NCBI GenBank assembly: GCA_024516035.1
Contig: CM044966.1
Location: forward strand, 18,272,891 to 18,336,890
Direction: 5' to 3'
DNA: 64,000 bases
Source: Bactericera cockerelli
Taxonomy: Eukaryota; Arthropoda; Insecta; Hemiptera; Triozidae
The notes below the pieces were generated by a model. It did not search any database. It saw only the letters and a program-made list of their open reading frames with translations, and was not told the origin of the DNA. Numbering within the stretch: position 1 is the stretch's first letter; each line of letters begins with the position of its first letter. A program made the position numbers and the translations under genes. Positions 39,300 to 51,900 of the stretch are shown here, one piece after another.

Positions 39300-39453
39300 A
39301 TGAAGAACATTTACTTCATTGGAGATTCTCAAACCTGCAAAATGCTGGAATACAAGGCTGAACTTTTTCAAGGATCAACTTGTTATAACTATGGAATACC
39401 AGGAGCAACACCTGCTAACACACTGCACTTGATACAATTAAAGAGAAAATAAG
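39300..39453 (+). pseudogene. Short GDSQ-containing ORF, possible SGNH-hydrolase fragment
   Basis: ATG at 39300 gives MKNIYFIGDSQTCKML and YNYGIPGATPANT, about 50 residues. The GDS block and following Gly-containing turn resemble the start of SGNH/GDSL hydrolases, a fold also found in some CR1-type ORF1 proteins. Too short for a functional enzyme; probably a transposon relic. A tttttttgtttcag just upstream (39284-39297) looks like a splice acceptor. Confidence 0.3.
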
Positions 39454-39712
39454 AAAAGGAGATAAAATACAAACAGGGTCATGACTAAAAAGTGAATTTG
39501 ACTAAAAAATTTAAATCCATTAAAGCATTATGCAAAATATTTGCTAAAATAATTCTTGTCACTCTTCCTCCATTACCAGCTATCCTCTTCGCGCCCAACA
39601 CCAATTTTTTTTGGACTAGTGACGGGGCTTGCTGGAAAACATTTTAGTACTTGGTATATAATTTTTAGCTTGGGCACTTAGGACTGTAAAATAATGTACC
39701 CTCGAGGCATTA

Positions 39713-40040
39713 GGCGAAGAGGCTATACCCGACTTTGAAAACAGGGCAAGAACTGACAAGTACATAGAATTTACTTGACTCCTCATGTCTTTGTTGCTGA
39801 TAGTTTGTCAAGTTACAGAAGGTGTCACAAATCAAAAATAATGTACCCTCATCGAGGGAAGTGTAGGTCAAAGAGAACCTGACCTGAAACCATTCAATCA
39901 ACGGATACAATAATCTGAACATTATTTGAAGTCTTTGTCTAAGTTTGTCCTGTTCAAAATTGTACAAATCATAATTGTACATTTCAGAGTTTATAAAAAT
40001 CCTTGATTTTTTCGGTTTTGATTTGAAAATTAGGGCCATA
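39713..40040 (-). pseudogene. Possible piggyBac-type transposase remnant
   Basis: Minus-strand open frame with MFRLLYPLIEWFQVRFSLT followed by YTSLDEGTLFLICDTF. The spacing of a helix ending in F..VY/T and then S.DEG is that of piggyBac transposases, where this Asp is catalytic. No other catalytic block is visible. TTAA-ended MITEs in this window give context but no proof. Confidence 0.3.
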
Positions 40041-40279
40041 GTATAAAGTAATAACAATTTAATTTTATTATTTCAGTTAAAAAAATCCTTGCCCCATTTT
40101 CTGTAGTGTTTTTGAATCTTAGGGTACCAAATAAAGAACAAGTTTTTTTTGATTATATAAAAAAATTGTGACCTATTTAATCTGGGAATATTATTCTCCG
40201 GTACCAAAAAAGGTGTTTATCAAATTGCCATTTGTCCATTTCTGGAAATCATTAAAATTCACCCTTGTATGGGACTTTT

Positions 40280-40675
40280 ATTAAGATTTAAAGTGGTCCA
40301 TGCCCAGCCTGACTGGGGCTGTGTGGGCATTTTTTCTCCTAAAATTTAATAAAAAAATTGAGGAATATGGGTTTTTTGATATTTTGAGTAGCTTCTGAGA
40401 AACCTAGGAGTATGAAGAGGAGAGCAAATATGTACAAATATACAGGGTCTATCAAATTTAAAACAATATGCCAAACAACATACCATTCCATTTGAGATTT
40501 TAAAGTTGGTCCATGCCCAGCCTGACTGCTGCACTGTGGACAGATTTTTTGCTGAAAATTAATCCTCCAAAAAATTAAGGAATACACATTTTTGGGTTTT
40601 GCTATATTTTCAGCCGTTCTTGAGATACGGGGGGTGGTGTGGGACTTTATGAACACCCTGTATATCTCAATGTTC
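40280..40675. repeat. Two partial copies of the foldback-arm sequence
   Basis: ggtccatgcccagcctgact occurs at 40296 and 40510; the segment ends caccctgtatat (40651-40662) like other acagggtg-ended repeats. Confidence 0.6.
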
Positions 40676-41771
40676 TAAATCTTTGATCAGAATCTTTCAT
40701 GATATGACCATGCAGTTAAAAGTGACATAAAAAATTAAAACAAAAATGCAAAAATAGAACAATGTCACTAGTTACTCCACATATAATTTTAATGTTGACA
40801 GTATATGTGTACTGTGTAGAGCATTCACAACAAGTCTACAAAATTTACTGTATTCAGAACATGGCGAATGGAGACTATTACCCCCTCAGCTGTAGCTGTG
40901 CTGGTGACAATAACTACTCATACAATTGTTTTTCAGGTGCTTGTCCTTGGAGACAAGAGCATTATATAAAATAATAGTACTTGACTTTTCAAGTTGATGT
41001 GTTTACAAGTTCACCCAATTTTTTTGTTGCTACTTAATGGAATCACCCTATTTATACAATTAAAATCAATAACCAATGTTCATATAAAGGAAAATATTTA
41101 TATATTTAACAATAATAATTTTATTTATTTGTAATATGATTTTACATTGGTTGGTTGGCATAGTATAGAATAATTGAAAATACAATATTATAAAATAAAA
41201 ATGAAACTTAAAAAATATAAAGATAAAAGTGAATCTTAATGGGTGGATGAGTTGATTATTTACAATAATAGGTAATAATAACAGAAATTCGGTTCCTTGC
41301 TTGTGAAGGCAACACACATCTTAACTTAGGGAGCTGAAATAAACTTTTTACCATGGCAAACCTTGTCAGTTCTGTGATGAAAACCAGCCTGACACAGTGT
41401 ACCATTATTTTTGCTCCTGTCAATATTTTTCTAACATTAGACTAGCATGTATGGATAAAAAAACTAATAGAACTAATAGATCTTGTAAATATTTTGTCCT
41501 GTCCTACACCAGAACATTTAGGTAGTCTCTGTAGATTTTTTTAGTCTTTTTTAGGCAAAAAGAACTTTCTGAATTTTTTTGTATTTGCATAAATATATTT
41601 AATCCTACCACTATACTTTAAATACAAATTGATATATAAAAAGAATTTTATTGCTCACATTATTTTTATTTATTTATTAGTGAACAGACTAGATGATATG
41701 GTAAATAACCACTTTTTGCTTAAAATGGAAATTTTTTATGATTTTATTCTGTAAATATTGTTATGTAAACC

Positions 41772-41985
41772 GCCCCGGTAGCTCAGTGGTAAAGGCGGCA
41801 CTCTGTGAATCCAGAAATTTCAGAGGTCGTGGGTTCAAAACTCAGCCGGGGCATGACAAGTTATCCTCCCATATGGGATTTTTACCACATAATAATATGT
41901 CTTGGGCTTACTGCTGGAATAATGGGACTTTAATAGTCCTAATCGAGCAGTATAAATAAGACGATATTATTATTATTATTCTTTT
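41772..41985 (+). mobile_element. tRNA-derived SINE, family 1, complete copy
   Basis: Head cgccccggtagctcagtggt, B box gggttcaaaactc, body ggcatgacaagttatcctcc, ctgctggaataatgggactt, gcagtataaataagacgata and tail (ATT)n at 41967-41980. Best copy for defining the family (about 210 bases). Confidence 0.8.
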
Positions 41986-43189
41986 CATCTTTATTTTTTT
42001 CTAGAAGATTGGAATCTAAATTGTTCCATTTTGTTATTTTAGATAGAGCCAGAAATCTTGTCAATATTGAAAATGTAGATGTGATTGACTAGCTGTCTTT
42101 CTTTTCAAGATGTTCTGTTCTTAATATTTATATATTTTAAAACATTAAAATGGCAAAAGTTCAGACAACACAGAAGATCTGATTTGACTTCATTTTTTGC
42201 ATTTCATGTCAAATTGTACATATACTTGTTTAGTGAGTATTTAACAAAATAAATATGGTATGTCAAGTCTAACATTTAGACCTTACCTAAATCACTTTTC
42301 AAAAAATTGTTCAATGCCAGCCTTGAACCTACAACCACTGGATTTGTAGGCTAGTATCATTAATAAGCCACATTTCTTAAGTATTTTTCGATAATTTTGC
42401 CTGTCACTGAACAAAATGGATGTGTTGGATGTTTTTTTCCTTCTCACAATGGCTCCCTCCTTAGGGCCTAATTTTAGGCCTACCTCTGTTATAGTCCATT
42501 TCCAGATCCTAGTTGTACAGAGTTGACCCATGCTCATTTTATACAGTATAAAAAACACCCAGTATAATGTAAGATTTTTACGAAAGTAAGTTCTGAGCTA
42601 TTTTTCAAAGTATCCTTCTCCTTGTCTCATGCTAAGATTGTTTTACTTGTGAAAGCTTCATACTTATGTGCAGCATGTCATTATTCTCTCCTGCTGTTCT
42701 TGAAGTGACTTCAATGTGGTAGCATGAACTTTTGCTTTCAGAGTTCCCCAAATGCAGTCAAGTCTACTGAGATGGTGACAAAGACTTCCAGCTGGGAACA
42801 AATGTACACCATGCAGCCCTGGGATAATAGATAAAACATAAATTATGCATAACACATGACAACTACACATATCACTTGAGAAACAAATCTGACATACAAG
42901 GAAATCTTTTGAATATTGAAAAATATATTTTAGGTAATAAAAAAATACTTCAGGACCAATGGTTCAGTCTCAAATACCATATTCCATTTGGTTTAAATAT
43001 ATCAGGGGTGACCACCTTGGTAGAACTTTATTATATCTCTAAAATTGCCAGTGCTAAATTGATGGTGTAAAGCAATCTCTGATATAGCTGATTTTGTTGA
43101 GTCTTTTCTGTTTTTCAAAGTATTACCAAGAACTGTGAGAAAATTAGAAAAGTTGTAAGACATGAGTAGTATTATTTTTTATTTATTCT

Positions 43190-43357
43190 GTCTGTTTAGG
43201 ACTAGAGTCTCATTATTCCAACTGTAGGACGAAGATGCATTATATTTTAGTATGTTGTCAAAATCCCAAATGGGAGGATAACTTGTCATGTGGGTTTCAA
43301 ACCCACAACTTCTGGATTACCAGACTAACGGCTTGACTAATGAGCTACACAGACTGA
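43190..43357 (-). mobile_element. tRNA-derived SINE, family 1, decayed reverse copy
   Basis: Plus strand shows tattctgtctgtttaggact, ctcattattccaactgtagg, aacccacaacttctggatta and taatgagctac in family 1 order, with many substitutions. Confidence 0.6.
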
Positions 43358-43359
43358 AT

Positions 43360-44910
43360 AAGCACCAGACTTCTACTTACTTCTTCAAAGGAACAATAAA
43401 TTCAGATCTATAGGTAAACTGCTTGAATATAAATAGGTACATGGATATCACAGGATTTTGATTTCATGAGGAGACTTGGATATTTCGTATTGTTGTTGTT
43501 CGAAAAGGATATATTCCTATGATTATAGCACTATTAAAATCTTGTGCTAATTATTCATTGTGATAGTTTTGTAATAAAGACAGTGCTGTTATAAAATTAC
43601 AAATAAATTTCATTCTAAAACAGTCTGCACAAAAAGAGCTAAAATTACGAAAATTTGAATTAATGCGGTTCATTTATTAAATAAATATAAACAAAACTTC
43701 AGCAACTTTAGTTCCTATTTCTATACTATCTTCATTCATTAATGAATTCTACAATAGTGGGAGAAAACTCAAAAGTAGAGAAAAAATAACAGGGAAAGGA
43801 GAAATTTCACATTTCGTAGGGAAAAATCCCCGAAAAAGAGGGAAAAACAAAATATACTACCCAAACTAAAAACATTAAAAAAAACTCCGAATCGATGGCT
43901 ATCTTCTACCGTGCTAGGTAGCTTCACACGGGTCCTTCCGGTCCGTGATACCTCCTTGAAAACGTTATCTTATCAGAAAAGAAAATTGTAAACAGACAAC
44001 AAACTTTTCTTTTCAAAAATTTCAGTTTTTCTTATTGAAACAATTTTTTTAATTGAATTTAATAGCATTCATTCATTGCTTTAAGATTAATGTGCCTACG
44101 TGTCCTCTAACATTCACTAAATCAGTAGAAATCATGAATTTTTTGATGAAATCGATTTTCCAGCCAAGGCAAGTATTGGACCATCATAATAAAAATTTGG
44201 GTCAAGAAGTCTCGATAGTTTACTACCCACTCACACCAATTTTTTGAGAGTGGTTGTCACCCTAAAATATTTTCAAGTTCCACATGTAACAAATTAGTTA
44301 AATCTAGGTAATATCTTCAAAACGAAACTATTGAAAACTTGTATGGTTTTGATTAGTAGGGTTGCATTTGTCAATGAATTTTTAACCAGTGAATAACTTT
44401 AAAAGATAAGTGTGTCTAAGGGCTGATAGAATTGATAGAAAACAAGATTAAAGTTAAGATAAACCAGACTGTCCTTCAACTAGGGTTATAGTGCTCTGTG
44501 ATTGGTTGAAACTCCAACCAACTTAAAGTAGGCACTCTTATCTGGAGTGTATGGATTGTAGTTTCTAGTCAACAGTACAAATTTCAATGTTTTTGCAGAT
44601 GCTCTGCAAATATGTGTGTGCAAACACATTGAAAATTATGTTATTTAGTAGAAACTATGATCCATAAGCTCTGGATAAGTGTGTGTGGATGCACCACATG
44701 AGAGCAAATTGACTGTGATAATTCAGACTGTAAATAAAATCAACTATAATACATCATTTGTTTAAAATATCACCTGAATAAATCATGTCAGGAGATGATA
44801 TCTTTTAGATACAGTGTGCACCTCAAGAAGGAGATCTAACATCACACCCCAAGAAGTAACTATAAATCAATGATAATAATAATAATAACACTCTTTAGTG
44901 GAAGGTAAGG
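43360..44910. other. Intergenic, AT-rich
   Basis: No gene recognised. A loose inverted relation links 44485-44600 (ccaaccaacttaaagtaggc .. gattgtagtttcta) with 44625-44700 (tagaaactatgatccataag), suggesting an old foldback remnant. Confidence 0.35.
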
Positions 44911-44915
44911 TGAGG

Positions 44916-45271
44916 TTAACACTTTCAGTGCCAGGTGATACATGGAAGTATCACCTGGCTCTGCGCTATTATGCGCTAGTATGAACTTGGTGATACTTCA
45001 AAGTATCACCCACAGAGTCTTCTATAAGATGCTGGTGATACTTGTGAGTAACACTTTCTTTATGTTTAAGATGAGGAATGTGTTGCTCTGGCCTAGCAGT
45101 ATCCAAGAACATGTCGGTCAGGAATTGAAGGTGATACTTAAAAGTATCACTTGGCGTAGACATGAAATCTCTTCCCCATGCCAGTGATACTTTGAAGTAT
45201 CACCACATCAAAATCACGCCTGGCCTATGAATGAAAATAGTCAAAAATACATTTGGCTGTGAAAGTGTTAA
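44916..45271. mobile_element. TTAA-flanked MITE with five 22-bp palindromes
   Basis: TTAA to TTAA, 356 bp. Ends TTAACACTTTCAGTGCCA and (reverse) TTAACACTTTCACAGCCA. Inside are five repeats of a palindrome like GGTGATACTTCAAAGTATCACC (44934, 44989, 45033, 45130, 45182), the third imperfect. It lies within a decayed SINE whose halves flank it (ggaaggtaaggtgagg / caccttaccttc). Confidence 0.75.
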
Positions 45272-45765
45272 TTCTCAAAAAAAATTCTACCACCTTACCT
45301 TCAGAGATTTATTATTATGTGGTCACAAACTCAAATTAATGAGAAAAAATTTATGCACTGGGTGGGATTGAAACCAACGGATCCAGACACTATCTTGATT
45401 ACTAGATTAGCACATTAATCACTTCATTACCATTAGGATTATTTTAAAAAACCAAGATAGCTCATTGGGGGTGAGTGGTGTCAATTAGTTTAAATTTACT
45501 AGTGTCTAGCTGGGGGAAGCTACCTGGATTACCAGACTATTGTGTTAACCACTTGGCTACTAGTTCATGGATATGGAATGATCATCAAGGTGTAATAATA
45601 ATTTCAAATTAAATATCATCATTACTCAGTATACGTACCTTTCTTTTTTCCAGATGACTTGGTTTTATGGAAGAAATAAACATGACGGGTCCACCAAAAA
45701 ATGGCTTACACCAAAACTTTTTAAATAATTATCCTTTACAAAGTTGCAAAGGAAAGTGATTCAAA

Positions 45766-45921
45766 ATGTACTTCCCCATTGGCTGGCCTAGGGTTCTGGA
45801 TGTTCCCAAGTGCAAAGAGAGACAGAGTGACGATCATCAGTTTGAATCCATTGTTTGCAATCGAGACAGAGTTTTGTTTGCAATACTCAGTAATCACACA
45901 CTTTCCATTTGGTACTGTAAA
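45766..45921 (+). CDS. Ric1: RIC1 exon 1 (start codon)
   Basis: ATG at 45766 opens MYFPIGWPRVLDVPK; the family starts MYF/YPIGWPK, so the start is secure. Ends HTLSIWYCK, then gtaagt (exit phase 0), matching LSIWY/LGIWY of known RIC1 proteins. 52 residues. Confidence 0.9.
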
Positions 45922-48900
45922 GTAAGTATGAAAATAAATTAAAAAATCTTATTCTGTTGGTTTTCAGACAGTTAACCATTCAGAAAAAAAACTTAACCAT
46001 TCAGAAGTCTAATACGGGAAGTGTCATGGGCACATTGTCTCATTCTTCTGCTCTGGATGAACTTTTTTTTATAACTTTTTAAACCTCATTCCATGTTTGT
46101 TAATATTATCTAAACCTTCACATTACTTGCATTGCAGCCATGTCTTCCCATCACCTCTCACACGAGAGATCACCAGAGTATGCAGGACTTTGGAGAAAAA
46201 CTCTTTGGTCCAGTGGAAGCCGGATTCCAGCATGCTGGTTGTGTCCGTAAGTTCAGAACTATTTCACCCAACGTAACGTGTAGTCCATCATACTCCATGG
46301 TGTAAAGGTTGTGACTACTGCTCTTTGTCCAGAGATCCTAAGTTTGATTCCTGGTTGGGGGCAGAATTTTTTAACAGAAAATTCTGTACCCTCCAAACAT
46401 ATGAGGTTGGCCAACTAAGGTAGACTTATCTTAGGAGGTGTCAATATTATTGTAAAAAACATAAATTTATTAAATAAATAATCTATTAAAAAAAAAATCA
46501 AAATATCTGGCTCGACCTAGGCTGGGTGATGTTAATGGTGGCTATCTTAAATCAGGACATTGAAACCAAATAGAATCAACTGGTAACAGAAGATCTAATT
46601 AGGATGAAACATTAATTAGTTAGTTTATTTTTATCAATTTAGAAGTGAGGGTTTCACTGAAAACCCTACAACCAGGTCAGATAATAATAATAATAACTTA
46701 TTGCCTAGTTCCCAGGTAGTTTCTGATGGAAAAAGGTCAGAAGATTATGGAATTTTTTGATACTATTGAAGGATGGTTAACTATCATATTCTCAAGTTTT
46801 TTGACCTTGAGGACCCTGTGTAAAATCAGAAGGGGTGAGAAACAATTGTATAAGTTTAAAAATAATGTTATCATATTAATTGTGTTAATCACTTTTGTAA
46901 AATCACTACTACTCAAACTCACTTTACTAAATCTATGCTTGAACCGGGACTTGAACCACTGTCCTCCAGGTTACAAGTCCACCGCCTTATCAATCAAGTT
47001 TCTGAGGTCGGTATCAAGACATATAGACAGCGAAATTCATGTGACTTTTAGGGCTTAATGATAAAACAGGGAGTGCTACAATTGCTACATGCTCAGTGAA
47101 AGTACTCTGCTCAGTGAAAGATTATTATTATCTGACCTGATTGCAGGGTTTTCAGTGAAACCCTACTGAGGTCGGTTACAAAAAAATTGAAATTAATTGT
47201 AACTTCAGTGTTAGAATAAGTTATTGTTTTCTTACAGACAACTCTGGGCTACTTGATATTCTACAAGCTAGAAGTCGACAGCTCAGTGAAGGGACTGTAC
47301 GAGCAAGTGGACTCCCCGCAGCCAACCCTGTGCCGGGAGACAGTGGAGCTGTTCACCAAAGAGAACATTCCATGCCTGCTTCTGTCTGTGGTAAGATAAT
47401 AGATTTTTTTTGACATTTTCATGTCTTTGCTCTGGCACATAACCAAAATTATGTGACGAAATTATGTAACGATATTATGTAACGATATTATGTAACGATA
47501 TTATGTAACGAAATATTGAATTGTAAAGGGAGAGAAGAGGGAAAGTGTGTGTCATGCGCACAATGGCGAAGTATTGAATTGTAGAGGGAGAGAAGAGAGA
47601 AGGTATGTGTCATGCGCACAATACGAAATTTGGTCAGTTGGGTTTTGGACCTTGAATAGTAAAGATGAAAATGTCCCAATGGTTGCAGACTCGTATGCAA
47701 GCGTTTTTTTCTTAATATTTATTATATATACTGCGTTTACACTTGTTAAGCGGTTAAGCATTAACAAGCAATAACTAACGCAGTCATTTTCTCATTCATT
47801 CATACATATAAGATACATACATTCATTCATAAATCATGATGGAAAAGGTCTGGTTTGTGATCTAAGTCATTGTATGTTTTCATGGCTGAAATAATTGGTG
47901 ACTTTAATAAGGGATGTAATTTATATGTTGGACAGCTGAAGAGTTTGTTTGGGTTCATTCTGAGTCTGGGGTCAGGTATTTTGAAGTTTATTTTTGATGT
48001 AATGAATGTATTGTCGATTTTTAAAGTAGGTCGATTTTGTTAAGTAGAAATCGAAAGTATTGTGTTTGTGTTTGTAAAAAATCAGTTCATATTTGTGTCA
48101 CAACTACATAAATATCAATAATTTTTTTTTTTAACTATTTATAAAATAAAAATATATGAAATAAAGAATCTATTCAAATTAAAAAAATCTAAATATCTGG
48201 CCCAACCTAGGCTGGGTGATTCCATGCCTGCTTCTGTCTGTGGCAAGATGTTAGAAATCGAAAGTATTGTGTTTGTTTTCGTAAAAAATCAGCTCATATT
48301 TGTTTCACAACCACATAAATATCAATAAAAAAAATGTTTTTTAACTATCTATAAAATATAAATATATGAAATAAAGAATCTATTCAAATTTAAAAAAAAA
48401 ACTAAATAGATATTTAGTTTTTATTTATGGAATCACCCAGCCTAGGTTAGGCCAGATGGCCCAACCTAGGCTGGGTGATTCCATGCCTGTTTCTGTCCGT
48501 GGTAAGATGTTAGAAATCGAAAGTATTGTGTTTGTTTTTGTAAAAAATCACCTCATATTTGTTTCACAACTACATAAATATCAATAACAAAAAATGTTTT
48601 TAACTATTTATAAAATATAAGAAATGCCTTCCAAGTCTGAGGAACGAGGCACTGTATCCTGATTTGACTGTATTAAACAGGGAGAAGACCAGTGTCTCGC
48701 TAGATGACTATAACCTGAGAATGGACACTAGCCAACCCTAACAAACCAGGGTTAATTGCAGTTTCCCAAGGGTTAATTGCTTACAAAGAAAAAGCCCAAG
48801 TTCTCACGATGGTTTATTGCACATAGAAATATGTGGTTCAGAACGAGCCAACTTTTCTCGAGTTTGGCTGGAGACCATCACTCCCCCTGCTGAAGCCAAG

Positions 48901-51900
48901 CTGGTTACAACAACAACATCAACAACAACAACAGCAACTGTATTCCTGTGTGTTTCAGATCACCCAGGTGGCGGTCCCGGGTTCTCTTATGTATATCCAG
49001 ACTGTATTCGTACTGTGTGTTTCAGATCACCCAAGTGGTGGTCCCTTGAGTTCTCTTATATCCAGACTGTATTCGTACTGTGTGTTTCAACTACATTTTT
49101 TGACACTGTGATATATTTAATTTTATTGACATATTTTTTTACCTTTATTGTTGTGTTTATGTGTATATTGACATTTGTAAATAGGACTAGCTCCGTTAAT
49201 AAACACCCGTTTACCGGGCTTATTATTATTACTGTGTGTTTCAGATCACCCAGGTGGCAGTCCCGGGTTCGATTCCGGCCATGGTCGGGATTCGGGACGA
49301 ACTCGTGGTGACGTCATCGAGTGCGCAGGTGTGGCGGTACAGGTGGGACGGGCACCTCAATAGGGACTACTGTCTGGATCTGAGGCGCATCCCGTTCTGC
49401 ACAGATCAGCAGGTGTCCAAAGGTAAGTCCTCAAGGGTTGAATGGCCTATAAAGGCTTATATTATTATAATTCTATGAATAAAATAATAATAATATATGT
49501 TTGCTATGAAAATAGCCCATAGATTATAAATGTATAATACCATTGTAATATGAGAAATAAAATGAAATAATAATAATAATAGTGTCATCTTACAATCCTG
49601 CTATCTAGTCCGAAAGTTTTTGAATTCTTAATTTTTTTTTTTTTTTTTTTTTTTCTATTTTTAATACTGATCGTCATAGTTTATGTGAGAAAGTATGAAT
49701 TTACTCCTCACATAAACTAAGAAAAACTGTTAATAAAAGTACAGGAAGACCATCCCGATTGCAAGGCCCATCATGCTAGCCATCGCCAACCAGTGCCTGG
49801 ATCTTGGATACTTTCCGTCTGCTTGGAAAGAGGGACTTCTCCGTCACATCCCGAAGGGAGCTGATAGAGACCCTGCCTTGATCAAGTCATACCGGCCGCT
49901 CACACTTCTGCCGGAATTCTCCTAAGTCTTGGAGAGACTGATCAGAGGCAAAATCTACAGCTCCATCCCGGGTAGAGTCTACTCACCCAGGCAGTTCGGA
50001 TTTGTTGCGGGATCAAACACCACCAAGGCGCTGATGGACCTCATGAGGACGGCCGAGACACTCAACCAGCCCTACATGATTGCTGTCATGGTGGACATTG
50101 CGGGAGCCTTCGACAACGCGCGCTGGGACATCATCCTCAGCCGTCTAGTCGAGCGCAACCTCCCGCAGAAGCTCATCAATGTCGTCCGAAGCTACTTCAC
50201 GGATCGCCGAGTCATCTTCAAGGCTGAGACCGTCGAGGTGGCAAAGGCGACAACGAGGGGCTGTCCACAGGGTAGCATTCTGGGCCCGGATGGGTGGAAC
50301 CTGCTGCTGGATCCGCTGCTCAACCTTGATTTGCCGCCAAACTGCCACATCTTCGCGTATGCGGACCACATTACTGTCCTCATCACTGGAGATGTGGCCA
50401 GGGAGGTGAGCGAAAGAGGGCAGACGGCCATGGAGGCCATAAACACTTGGACGGCAGAGAATGGGCTGAAGGTGGCACCTGACAAGTGCAAGTGGATATC
50501 ACTAAGGGGCTTCTCGAGGATGGAAGGTGGGAGAAGGATCACCCGAGCGCTGCCGCCGCTCAGACTTGGAGGGACCACGGTTCACATGGCAAGATACTCA
50601 ACGCTGCTCGGAGTCACTCTCGACGACTGCGGATTCTTCCTGAAGCACGTCGAAGAGAGAATGGCCTCGGGCATCAAGAGCTTTGCCATGCTCCGACGAG
50701 TCTTCTCCAAGACATGGGGCACAAGAGCGGAGGGTCTTCGACTCATTTACCGGGCTGCCGTCATCCCAAGAGCCACCTACGGTGTCGCGCTCTGGGGCCA
50801 CCAGCTATATACCAGAAGGAAGATCGTCGCCCAGCGTCTCAGGACCTGCCAAAGGTTCTGTACCATCGCCATCTGTGGAGCCGCTGCCAGCACAAGCCAC
50901 GCGGCAACCCAAGTCCTGGCGGGAGAGCCCCCCTGGACATGGTTGCTAGCGAGCTATACGTGCTGGAAATGCTTCGCAACGGCGAGGACTTTGCTGCTCA
51001 CCTGGGCGAGGAGATCCAACTGGAAGGCCAGAACATCGGCGAGCTGAAGATACGGCTGCGGGAGATAACCATGGACAAGTGGCAGGCTGAATGGGACAGT
51101 GCGGACACCGGCCGAACCACCTACGCCTTCTTCCCCAACATCCGGGAGAGGCTGAAGGTGAATTTCGGACACAACCGGCGCCTATCACGTACCCTCACCG
51201 GTCACTGTAGTATATACGGCGACTATCGTTGCCGTATATTGAAGAGGCCGGGTGAGGATGGCAAGTGTGCGGTCTGTGCGGTGCCTGAGACCGTACTACA
51301 TCGCATCACTGCCTGTCCCAACCACACTGACAGCCGACGCAAGCTGCTCATGGTCTCCCCGTCGCTGGACCCGCGAGAGATTGCCGCCAGCGAAGACGGC
51401 AGGAAGGTCCTGGAGGACTTTGGAACCGCGGATAACTGCCCCTAGTCAGGCTGAATTAAGTAGGGTTGACGAAGGGCAGTATACATCCAAGGCGAAGAAG
51501 TCCCCCCTATAGGACATGTGATATCGTGATGGAACGAACTGTGATATAATTGTTTTTGTGTGCTGTATATATACTTTCCGTCTGAATGTTCAATGTTTGA
51601 ATGTTCAGTGTGCGATTAAGTGTATAAGAGGGACGCCCAGAATGGGAAGCCGAAAATCGACACCCAGAACGGGGTCGAAATATCCGGACGCAGAATGCGC
51701 CAGGAGAGAGTCTCCCAACTAACCAGATCGTGAGGCAGAATGCCCCCCGTGTTGAAAACGGACGCCAAAAAATTAAGCCATTTCCACTCCTGAACACTCC
51801 AAGTCCAAGCTCATCTTAGGACTGAGCACGCGAAGCTTTAAGGGCTACTAGCCTAGGTGCACCCAGAATGGGGACCTCGCGTGCTTGGAATCAAGTGTTC

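Noticed and set aside
40762..40974. 70-residue Cys-rich plus-strand ORF
   Set aside because: No recognisable family, no splice or conservation support, flanked by repeats; not reported as a gene.
45280..45640. Additional upstream RIC1 exon
   Set aside because: Sequence is decayed SINE; the RIC1 start at 45766 already matches the family N-terminus.
48817..49311. 164-residue plus-strand ORF with repeated SDHPGGGPGFSY-type segments
   Set aside because: Out-of-frame reading of the duplicated exon 4 acceptor region.
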